Below are positions 7,254-14,420 of a stretch of 14,420 nucleotides of DNA, in pieces. The stretch is from contig JBCDAA010000229.1 of NCBI GenBank assembly GCA_039186435.1, forward strand, positions 1-14,420, written 5' to 3'. Below the pieces are notes generated by a model. It ran no database searches, was not told the DNA's origin, and saw nothing but the letters and a program-made list of their open reading frames with translations. Each line of letters begins with the position of its first letter. The stretch's first letter is position 1. This DNA comes from JALVDI01 sp039186435 (lineage in GTDB: Bacteria; Myxococcota_A; Polyangia; Polyangiales; Houyiibacteriaceae). The position numbers and the translations under genes were made by a program.

Positions 7254-8039
7254 TCACTCCTCGCGCATCTCGTCGAGGAAGAGCCGCTCGGCGGCCTTGG
7301 CGACCGCCCCAGCGAGGATTCGCCCGCGCTCGCCTTTGGCAAAAGGTCCCGCGAGCTCAAGTTCGCGAGGGGGAGGAACGTTCTCGGCATTTACAAAGCA
7401 GTCGGGAAGGCGATAGCGGACTTCCGGGCGAGGTGCGTTGAGGTCCAGAAAGACGGTTTCGAGCTTCGGAAAGGAAGAGTTCAGCAGATTTGTGACGGTC
7501 TCTTGGGTCAGGGATTTTGCCGGGCCGCTTAGGTCCAAGTCGCTGACGACGACCTCGAGGTGCTTTAGGTGGTTCAACACAACCGGGCGCTTTAGGACGA
7601 ACTCTCCCGAGAGAAAAAGACATTCGAGCCGCGGAGTGCGCGTGAGCAGCGTAGTCACGTCCCCGAGCGTTCCGTAGAGGTTGTAGGAGTTGTGAAAGAG
7701 CACCCACTCCCCAAGCTTGAGCACGCGGAGGTTTGAGTAGGATACGCGTTCAAGCCACGTAACAAGACGCTCGTAGTGCAGGTCCGACCGAACGAATTGG
7801 AAAGTCGAGTTGCCAACCGAAAGAGTCGAGAGGGCGTCGGTATTTACGTCGTCAACAAAGGCCTTGACGAGATCAACGCAGCCCGCGCCAACGAGGAAGT
7901 GCACCCCTTCGAGAGGATCGGGAATGTGGTCGATCGGAGATCGATTGTTGACCGGGGGCGCTCCAAGGATGACCTCGTTGTTCCGTCGGCACCGCTGTCC
8001 CGCCGGAAAGGCCATCACGAGGTCTTCGAAGCGGCCCAA
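7254..8039 (-). CDS. Leucine-rich-repeat-like protein of unknown function
   Basis: This 261-residue protein has no signal peptide or membrane segment. Its middle has imperfect leucine-rich strands: LRVLKLGEWV (104-113), LECLFLSGEF (138-147), LKHLEVVVSDLDL (158-170) and LETVFLDLNA (193-202). It recalls the cytosolic STM4015-type LRR proteins, though I cannot confirm the family. A start at TTG 8037-8039 is the first possible, because an in-frame TAG (the stop of the gene upstream) lies one codon before it. ATG 8013-8015 (Met9) is the alternative and would give 253 residues. The start is 3 nt past the previous stop, suggesting translational coupling. Hand counts on three 60-base lines give about 50, 53 and 67% G+C, against 72% for one line of the neighbouring gene, so transfer is possible. 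LRR proteins usually bind other proteins; no enzyme motif is visible. Confidence 0.7.
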   Translation of the reverse strand: MGRFEDLVMAFPAGQRCRRNNEVILGAPPVNNRSPIDHIPDPLEGVHFLVGAGCVDLVKAFVDDVNTDALSTLSVGNSTFQFVRSDLHYERLVTWLERVSYSNLRVLKLGEWVLFHNSYNLYGTLGDVTTLLTRTPRLECLFLSGEFVLKRPVVLNHLKHLEVVVSDLDLSGPAKSLTQETVTNLLNSSFPKLETVFLDLNAPRPEVRYRLPDCFVNAENVPPPRELELAGPFAKGERGRILAGAVAKAAERLFLDEMREE

Positions 8040-8042
8040 GAA

Positions 8043-9299
8043 CTAACGAACCTGAAAGACCATGTCCGCGTCCCGAAGACGCTGAAGGAGCACGTCGCCC
8101 ATGGTCGATGCAGGCGTTCGAACCCCGCCGGGCGTCTCGAGCTTCGCGCCGTCCAGCGCGAGACAAAGCGCGGATTCCCCGAGCATCTTCGCCGTTTCGC
8201 CGTAGCCCGGATCCTTTCGTCCCTCGACGCGTCCGCGGAGCTCGATGCTCTCGCCGGATTGCGTCTGACCCTCCGCGACGAGCCGCACCACGAAGTATCC
8301 CTTTTCGCGGGCCTCCCGGCTCGGGCCCTCGCCGGGCTTCGGAAGAAATCTCTTCTGCATGAACTTGCGCGAGACGTCGATCGACGCCGCGGTGACAAAG
8401 CCGGCCATGCCGGCCGCAAAGGACGACGCCATCGCAAAGCCCTTCGGACCGCGCCCGAAACTCATCACTTCGGAGTAACGAAAGTCGCGCCCGTACGGAA
8501 AGCCGAGGATCGCATTGGTGCGGCGAACGATGCGGGTGTTGATCGCCGCCATGATGAAGGGCCCGACCCACATCGCGAGATCGCGGTCGTAGCGAACGCC
8601 CATGAAGTCGGAGCCGTCGGGCCCGCTTCGCTCGCCTTCCGGGTTGAGGCCGTAGGGGTGCCCCATCACCTTTCGGACCTTCGGGTTCTTCTTCGCCTGC
8701 TCGAGCAGGTTGAGCATGCTGGCGATCGTGCCGCCGCTGAGGCCGCCTTTGCTCTCGCCCGCGTAGAAGCGAACCTCGCGCAGCGTCGCGCCCTGCTCTT
8801 CCATCGCCCGGTGCATCATCCACGTGCCGATGTCGGAGGGGATCGAGTCGAAGCCGCAGCAGTGCACGATGCGGGCGCCCGTTTCCTGCGCGCGCTTGTG
8901 GTGAAGATCGATCATCTCGCGAATGAAGAGCGTTTCGCCCGTCAGATCGCAGTAGTCCGTGCCGTGGTCGACGCACGCCGCGACGAGTTCGGCGCCGTAT
9001 TTCGCGTAGGGGCCGACGGTGGTGCAGACCACCTCGGTGTCCTTGGCGATCGCCGAGAGGGAGTCTTTGTCAAAGCTGTCGCCGACCAGGAGGGTGAGGT
9101 CGCGAGCCGCGGGGTCGAGTCGCGCGAGTTCGGTTCGAAGGGCTTCGAGTTTGGAGAGGCTTCGGCCCGCGAGCGCGAGTTTGAGATCGGTGTTGAGGTA
9201 GTGCTCGACGAAGTACTCCGCGACGAGTTTTCCGGTGAAGCCGGTGGCGCCCCAGAGAACGATGTCGAAGCGGCGCGAACGATCACGAGTGCGACTCAT
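8043..9299 (-). CDS. Saccharopine dehydrogenase-like / trans-acting enoyl reductase family oxidoreductase
   Basis: This 418-residue protein opens with a Rossmann fold: FDIVLWGATGFTGKLVAEYF (11-30), with the dinucleotide motif GATGFTG (17-23), then LALAGRS (41-47) ending the second strand. VGPYAKYG (95-102), DYCDLTGE (115-122) and CGFDSIPSD (148-156) are typical of the SCCPDH / mycobacterial trans-acting enoyl reductase group, not of true lysine-pathway saccharopine dehydrogenase. Mycobacterial members reduce a double bond in phenolic and dimycocerosate lipid synthesis in trans to a polyketide synthase; no such synthase lies nearby, so the substrate is unknown. No transmembrane segment is obvious, although 290-310 is small and hydrophobic. 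ATG 9297-9299 has no clear Shine-Dalgarno. A TATGAC hexamer (minus strand, 9311-9316) 12 nt upstream could be a -10 box giving a very short leader. It is the first gene of the likely three-gene minus-strand unit. Confidence 0.88.
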   Translation of the reverse strand: MSRTRDRSRRFDIVLWGATGFTGKLVAEYFVEHYLNTDLKLALAGRSLSKLEALRTELARLDPAARDLTLLVGDSFDKDSLSAIAKDTEVVCTTVGPYAKYGAELVAACVDHGTDYCDLTGETLFIREMIDLHHKRAQETGARIVHCCGFDSIPSDIGTWMMHRAMEEQGATLREVRFYAGESKGGLSGGTIASMLNLLEQAKKNPKVRKVMGHPYGLNPEGERSGPDGSDFMGVRYDRDLAMWVGPFIMAAINTRIVRRTNAILGFPYGRDFRYSEVMSFGRGPKGFAMASSFAAGMAGFVTAASIDVSRKFMQKRFLPKPGEGPSREAREKGYFVVRLVAEGQTQSGESIELRGRVEGRKDPGYGETAKMLGESALCLALDGAKLETPGGVRTPASTMGDVLLQRLRDADMVFQVR

Positions 9300-9384
9300 G
9301 GGCGGGATCTGTCATACATCGCGGGCCGCGAAAAGGCAGAAAGAGAAGAGGGCTGACAAGAGACGGGGCGGGACGCGCGCTTGG

Positions 9385-9444
9385 CCGTGCATGCCCATGT
9401 CCGTGCATGCCCATGCCCATGCCCATGCCCGTGCCCGTGCCCGA
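9385..9444. repeat. Hexanucleotide tandem repeat (GCCCAT/GCCCGT) with a duplicated 15-mer
   Basis: From 9409 the sequence runs GCCCAT three times, GCCCGT twice, then GCCCGA, giving six 6-bp units. Just before this, CCGTGCATGCCCATG occurs twice (9385-9399 and 9401-9415), one base apart. The tract lies 85 bp from the minus-strand start and about 205 bp from the plus-strand start. Translated, it only gives His/Ala, His/Gly or Arg/Ala dipeptides, so I do not call a gene on it. Slippage in such tracts can change promoter spacing. Confidence 0.8.
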
Positions 9445-9473
9445 TGATTGAAGATCGCGTCGTGGGCGAAAAC

Positions 9474-9489
9474 TTGGCGCGGGACATGC
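9474..9489 (+). promoter_or_regulatory. Possible sigma-54 promoter upstream of the lipoprotein gene
   Basis: TTGGCGCGGGACATGC has GG at 9476-9477 and GC at 9488-9489 with the required 10-base spacing. It matches about 9 of 12 informative positions of TGGCACG-N4-TTGCW. Transcription would begin near 9501, leaving a leader of about 148 nt. A match of this quality can occur by chance in several hundred GC-rich bases. Confidence 0.22.
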
Positions 9490-9545
9490 GTCGGGCGGCG
9501 TAGTCGTGCGCGTGCTCGTGGGCGGAATTGGGGCGATGCGCCGCG

Positions 9546-9560
9546 GACTCCTGCGGAGTC
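9546..9560 (+). other. Small stem-loop in the presumed leader
   Basis: GACTCC (9546-9551) and GGAGTC (9555-9560) form a perfect 6-bp stem with a TGC loop. No T-tract follows, so it is not a standard terminator. It sits in the likely 5' leader of the lipoprotein gene, about 90 nt before the start codon. Confidence 0.3.
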
Positions 9561-9619
9561 GGGTCCCTTACGCCGAATCAAGCGCCTGTTGGCCGAGTCG
9601 TGCACTCACGGGAGGAGCA

Positions 9620-9652
9620 TTGGTACCTTCCCTTCGGGGAGACGCCGGATGA
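9620..9652 (+). CDS. Possible 10-codon leader ORF overlapping the lipoprotein start
   Basis: A strong GGAGGAG (9611-9617) precedes TTG 9620, which opens ten codons (MVPSLRGDAG) and stops at TGA 9650-9652, overlapping the lipoprotein ATG as ATGA. The arrangement would suit translational coupling. However, TTG is a poor start and the lipoprotein has its own good ribosome binding site, so this is weakly supported. Confidence 0.15.
   Translation: MVPSLRGDAG
9636..9642 (+). promoter_or_regulatory. Ribosome binding site fixing the lipoprotein start
   Basis: GGGGAGA lies 6 nt before ATG 9649. Together with the signal peptide that begins at that ATG, it rules out the longer open frame starting at 9448. 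Confidence 0.7.
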
Positions 9653-10875
9653 ACTTCACGCACGCTTGCCGGATCGCGATCGTTTGGGCCCTCGCGAGCT
9701 GCGGGTCGCCCCCCGCTGCCGAAGCACCCGAGCCGATCGTGATCGAAACCCTCGACGTGCTCGCCTACAACGTGTGGATGCTTCCTCCGATCGCTCGCGA
9801 TCGCATGGAGCGAGCCGCCGAGATTCCTCACTTTCTGATGGGCTATGACGTCGTGGTCCTCAGCGAAGCCTTCGAGGCGGATCCTGCGGCGTTGATCGCG
9901 GGTGCGATGGTCAACGCGGGCTATCAGGCGACCCCGGTGCTGGGGGCTTCGCGACCCCCGGAGTGTCGCCGCCAGCTCGGTCCGATCGAGGTGGGCATCG
10001 ACCTTGGGCTCAACGGCGGGGTGATGATCTTGAGTCGCGATCCGGTGGAGTACGCGGCCGAGCGCTTCTTCGACGAAGCCTGCGTGGGGGAGGACTGCTG
10101 CTCGGCCAAGGGCGTTCTCTATGCGCGGGTGCGGCGCGCCGACGATCGCTGCGTTCACGTCTTTGGGACGCATCTTCAGAATCAGTCGCCGGCGATTGGG
10201 CGCGGTGATCCGGCGGCGGTGCGAAACACTCAGCTACAGATGATTCGCGAGTTCATCGACGCGGAAGTCGATGGGAGTTGTCCCGGGCCGGTGGTCGTCG
10301 CCGGCGATCTCAACCTGCAGCCGCCGGAGCTTCCCGAGGCGCTTTCGATTCTTCGCGCCCGTGATGTGCCGCGCCTGGGTCCCTCGAGTTGGGGGGAGCA
10401 CAACGCGTACGCGGAAAGCGACGCGCCCGAGCATCTCGACTATGTGCTCGTAACCTCGGACTTCGAAGAACCGGCCTTTTCCTTCAACGAAACGCGCATC
10501 TTTCGCGCGTCCCACGCGATGACCCGCGGCTCGGGGATTCTCGGCATTCAGCGCGACGGGATCCTGGCCGACCTCAGCGATCACCACGCCGTCGCAGGCC
10601 ATTTCGAATGGGGGGCGCCGCTCGCGGGGGACCTTCTTCAGCGTTGTGCGAACGGTGTTTGCTCAAATCCCCCTCAACTTCTGGAACACGTGCAAGGACA
10701 CCTTTGTGGGCCGCGCGTTGACGGCGTGTTTTGCGACGGGCTTGCGCATGCGCCCTGCGACGCGTCTCCTCGTCGTTGCATGCAAGTTGTCGATCCGGCG
10801 TCCACCGATCCGACTGCGTTCGATGATTATCTTTGCTACCGCGCGCGGAACGCGTCGTCTTCTTGCGATCCGTAG
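9649..10875 (+). CDS. Lipoprotein of the endonuclease/exonuclease/phosphatase fold, sphingomyelinase-like
   Basis: The 408-residue protein starts with a lipoprotein signal (MNFTHACRIAIVWALASC), with lipobox L15-A-S-C18, so it should be anchored in the envelope or exposed outside the cell. The mature part shows the DNase I-like phosphodiesterase motifs: YNVW (40-43, Asn41), the metal ligand Glu73 in LSEAF, GTHLQ (173-177), GDLN (219-222), DYV (264-266) and the catalytic SDHHAV (310-315). Order and spacing fit neutral sphingomyelinases of the Bacillus cereus / beta-toxin kind, which split sphingomyelin to ceramide and phosphocholine in a Mg-dependent reaction. A nuclease or another phospholipase C specificity cannot be excluded. 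After about residue 330 a tail holds eight Cys (333, 338, 353, 362, 370, 377, 396, 406), suggesting a disulphide-bonded module. The hybrid kinase begins 27 nt after the stop, so the two may share a transcript. Confidence 0.85.
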   Translation: MNFTHACRIAIVWALASCGSPPAAEAPEPIVIETLDVLAYNVWMLPPIARDRMERAAEIPHFLMGYDVVVLSEAFEADPAALIAGAMVNAGYQATPVLGASRPPECRRQLGPIEVGIDLGLNGGVMILSRDPVEYAAERFFDEACVGEDCCSAKGVLYARVRRADDRCVHVFGTHLQNQSPAIGRGDPAAVRNTQLQMIREFIDAEVDGSCPGPVVVAGDLNLQPPELPEALSILRARDVPRLGPSSWGEHNAYAESDAPEHLDYVLVTSDFEEPAFSFNETRIFRASHAMTRGSGILGIQRDGILADLSDHHAVAGHFEWGAPLAGDLLQRCANGVCSNPPQLLEHVQGHLCGPRVDGVFCDGLAHAPCDASPRRCMQVVDPASTDPTAFDDYLCYRARNASSSCDP

Positions 10876-10902
10876 CGAGGAGATCCGGTACTCTCCCGCG
10901 GG

Positions 10903-12402
<1,500 letters not shown>

Positions 12403-12409
12403 AGCACGT

Positions 12410-14420
12410 CTAGGCGGCTTCCTCCGCCGGCTCGTCGACGGGTCCTTCTTCCTCCCGTCCGGCGGAACGGATCGTCACGAGCAGGAGGAGAAGTACGCCG
12501 GCGATCAGTACGACCCAAAGCAGGACGTCCTGCCAGCTCTTCGTGAACGCGCTGGGAGGTTCGTGAGCCGCGTTTTCGACGAGGTCGCCGAGGTTTCCTG
12601 TCGCTTCGGCTTCAACGCTGAGGATTAGATCTTCGGCGCGATGAAGTTCGTAGGTCGGCGGGTCGGCGGTGGGATCGCCGACGAGGATTTCGTAGCGGCC
12701 TTCGGGCGCTGCGACGTAGAGGGTTGGAATCTCAACCGCCGCGATCGCCTCGACGTTGCGAAGGGGCGCGTCGTTTCCATCGGCTACCCAGAGCTCCAGG
12801 GCCTCAACCTCTTCGCTGACGACAATGGGGTTGGTCGTATCGTCGCCAGGACGACGTTGAAGGCGACCGGTGCCGACGACGTACATCTCCTCTCCGTCGC
12901 GATAGCGCCCGACAAAGACGGCTTCGCGATCGATGTAGGACGTGTCCGCGCGAATCGAAATCTCGCGCGGCAAGAGCAACGGAGCTGGCAGCGCGATCGG
13001 GTAGCGCGTTGCCGGCAGCGCGATTCCCCACTCGGACTCTTCGACGGCCTCCGGGCTGCCCACCTCGAGGGGGACTTCGCCACGTTCGCTCTGTCCGCGA
13101 AAGAACGCCCACTGCTGCCGATCCGCATCGACGATCCGAAGGTCGTTGAGACCTAGCGTCGAAGCGGCGAGGGTGTCGAGGGTCGGAATCACCCGGACGA
13201 GCCCCTCTCGCGTTGCGGGAATGAGGAGCTCCTGGGAACTCGCAAAGCGACGGGGATCGACGACGCGACCGGGGTGCATCGCGAACGCGAGGGCAGGCGC
13301 GGTATCGAAGAGGTCGTTGTCCTGGAGTTCGCCGAGCCCCACCGCCGGAAAGGAAAGGTGCGGCTGGCCGCCCAAAACACGCGCGATTCCATAGGTCGGC
13401 GCGCGCGCTCTGCCGCCACCGAAGACGATGCGCGTGCCGGGTCGGTTGTCGAAGACGAGAGCCGGCTGTCGCACCCGCGCTTCGAAACGCAGGTCGGCGG
13501 GAAGCGGCGCGTCGTCCCCGTGAAGCGCGATCTCGAGAACGTCCCCGTGGGTGGTTCCGACGTCGATGGCGTTGCGGGTTGCGGCCGGAAGATCTGCGAC
13601 CCGCACAAAGGAACCTTCGCCGACGAGTTCGCGTTCGCCCGGGGCGATGTCGCGAATCTTGGCGTAGCGATAGAAGGTTGTTTCGTCGGTCCGGACCAGA
13701 ATCGCGTCCGGGACAAAGCCGCGCGGGCGCCGGAGATGAATCACGACCCCCTCGTCGGTGGACCTGCGCTCGATTTCCTCAAGGGGCAGCGTGAGTGCCG
13801 GTCCCTCGGTGGGGCGGGTCAAGGACTCCAGCGCGAGTACCGGCTCGAGGTAGACGTCGTCGCCTTCGAGCTCGATGCGAAGGTGCGAGGCGTCCGTTCG
13901 CGGGAGCGGAATTCGAAGCCGGCTCGCGCGCGCGTTCTCAAGGCGAAAGATCGAGTCGGTGGTGAGCTCGCGGCCGAGGTTTCCTTCCGCGTCGGTGATG
14001 CGAACGTTGACCTGCCGAAGAAAACGCCCCTGGGGCGACGCAAAGACGAGGTCCCACTCCTGGCCTTCGGGCGGCGGATGGGGCGGCATCGACACGCGGA
14101 ACACCTCGATGTGCCTGGTGGGGGCGCCTTCGCGAGGCTCTTGGCGCTGCTCGACGTGAAGGGGCACCAGCGGCTGGCGAACGAGATCGCCTTGCCAAGG
14201 GCGCGCTTCCGCGTCGACGAAGTAGGGGATCTCGCGCCCGTGCCGAAGCAGGCGGAGGTCCGAAAGGTCGCTCTCACAAGCGCTGAGAATCTCCGTCGGA
14301 AGCGGCAGACGGGTGAGACCCGAAGGCTCCGGATCGACCAGCGCCTGCCGGGGAAAGATCGCGGAGGGATCCGGCGCCTGCGCAAAGGCAGGAAGGGCGA
14401 TAAACGCGGCGAGCGCGGCA
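12410..14420 (-). CDS. Large exported, C-terminally anchored protein, DUF3999-like (5' end outside window)
   Basis: The minus-strand frame is open from 14419 to TAG 12410-12412, giving 669 visible residues. The first ones, AALAAFIALPAFAQAPDP, look like the hydrophobic core and cleavage site (AFA-QA) of a signal peptide, so only a few residues are missing. GTG 14165-14167 is inside this and is not the start. The next segment, TRLPLPTEILSACESDLSDL followed by RLLRHGREIPYF, resembles the opening of DUF3999 proteins. Much of the rest is beta-rich with no catalytic motif. Near the C-terminus a single membrane span (about 12467-12526, VLLWVVLIAGVLLLLLVTI) is followed by a short acidic tail. The large domain should face the periplasm. 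DUF3999 is about 450 residues, so this protein is longer. From memory, DUF3999 genes often neighbour DUF2339 membrane proteins; any such partner would lie off the right edge. Function is unknown. Confidence 0.75.
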   Translation of the reverse strand, partial: AALAAFIALPAFAQAPDPSAIFPRQALVDPEPSGLTRLPLPTEILSACESDLSDLRLLRHGREIPYFVDAEARPWQGDLVRQPLVPLHVEQRQEPREGAPTRHIEVFRVSMPPHPPPEGQEWDLVFASPQGRFLRQVNVRITDAEGNLGRELTTDSIFRLENARASRLRIPLPRTDASHLRIELEGDDVYLEPVLALESLTRPTEGPALTLPLEEIERRSTDEGVVIHLRRPRGFVPDAILVRTDETTFYRYAKIRDIAPGERELVGEGSFVRVADLPAATRNAIDVGTTHGDVLEIALHGDDAPLPADLRFEARVRQPALVFDNRPGTRIVFGGGRARAPTYGIARVLGGQPHLSFPAVGLGELQDNDLFDTAPALAFAMHPGRVVDPRRFASSQELLIPATREGLVRVIPTLDTLAASTLGLNDLRIVDADRQQWAFFRGQSERGEVPLEVGSPEAVEESEWGIALPATRYPIALPAPLLLPREISIRADTSYIDREAVFVGRYRDGEEMYVVGTGRLQRRPGDDTTNPIVVSEEVEALELWVADGNDAPLRNVEAIAAVEIPTLYVAAPEGRYEILVGDPTADPPTYELHRAEDLILSVEAEATGNLGDLVENAAHEPPSAFTKSWQDVLLWVVLIAGVLLLLLVTIRSAGREEEGPVDEPAEEAA

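Larger units (their letters stand above)
9300..9648. other. Divergent intergenic region with repeats and possible promoters
   Basis: The 349 bases between the oxidoreductase and the sphingomyelinase-like gene contain no supported gene. A continuous open frame on the plus strand from 9448 is an upstream extension of the lipoprotein frame and is not protein-like. Notable items are a 13-bp palindrome TCGCGGGCCGCGA (9319-9331) next to a TATGAC -10-like hexamer for the minus-strand gene, a tandem repeat (9385-9444), a sigma-54-like match (9474-9489), a stem-loop (9546-9560) and a tiny ORF (9620-9652). Each is weak alone. Confidence 0.6.

Noticed and set aside
7776..9356. Plus-strand open frame of 526 codons opposite the oxidoreductase and LRR-like genes
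   Set aside because: The minus-strand protein has clear family motifs throughout, while this frame is Arg/Ala/Glu-rich without any motif, as expected of an antisense shadow in GC-rich coding sequence.
9296..9487. Small minus-strand frame giving a His-Gly repeat, as in a metal-binding peptide
   Set aside because: The His-Gly run is just the hexanucleotide repeat translated; there is no ribosome binding site and no conserved flanking sequence.
9448..9648. N-terminal extension of the lipoprotein frame back to 9448
   Set aside because: The extension is Arg-rich, would bury the lipoprotein signal peptide, and GGGGAGA sits correctly before ATG 9649.

Overview
The window is GC-rich (roughly two-thirds G+C by eye) and gene-dense, with short gaps and many convergent or near-touching gene ends. 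Hanks-type Ser/Thr kinases lie beside a soluble hybrid histidine kinase, and YebC has the 'MGR.FE.RK' N-terminus instead of the 'AGHSKW' form. This mix suggests a free-living Myxococcota/deltaproteobacterial-type chromosome. That placement is inference from gene style only; there is no rRNA or other marker. I see no tRNA, rRNA, CRISPR array, IS element, phage gene or origin.

Left part (1-2192): the 3' end of an unidentified gene, possibly a methyltransferase, meets an alkyltransferase-like (ATL) DNA-repair protein on the minus strand, tail to tail. A 70-bp divergent region with a perfect 7-bp inverted repeat separates ATL from a plus-strand pair, yebC and an aldo/keto reductase.

Kinase region (2335-5271): two Ser/Thr kinase genes follow each other in the same reading frame, separated by one TGA and 33 nt. 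The first is a compact, complete kinase. The second encodes, in order, a degenerate kinase domain (DFG changed to GFG, HRDxKxxN changed to HRDxRxxF), an intact kinase domain, and a C-terminal receiver-like domain that has lost its phospho-acceptor Asp. This pseudokinase-kinase-pseudoreceiver chain is the most unusual object here.

Minus-strand block (9299 back to 5282): a saccharopine-dehydrogenase-like/trans-acting enoyl reductase-type oxidoreductase, then a lower-GC leucine-rich-repeat-like protein of unknown function starting 3 nt after its stop, then acetyl-CoA synthetase (acs). The spacing suggests one transcript. The block is convergent with the kinases.

Right part (9300-14420): a 349-bp divergent intergenic region carries a hexanucleotide tandem repeat, a possible sigma-54-like site and a small stem-loop. 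It precedes a lipoprotein of the endonuclease/exonuclease/phosphatase fold resembling bacterial sphingomyelinases. A PAS-histidine kinase-receiver hybrid follows 27 nt later. A large exported, C-terminally anchored protein resembling DUF3999 runs in from the right on the minus strand and is cut by the window edge only a few residues short of its probable start.

The genes do not form one obvious pathway. The best-supported themes are protein-kinase signalling, acetate activation, and an envelope-facing hydrolase next to a sensor kinase. No clearly new multi-gene system is visible; the findings are individual oddities to test.
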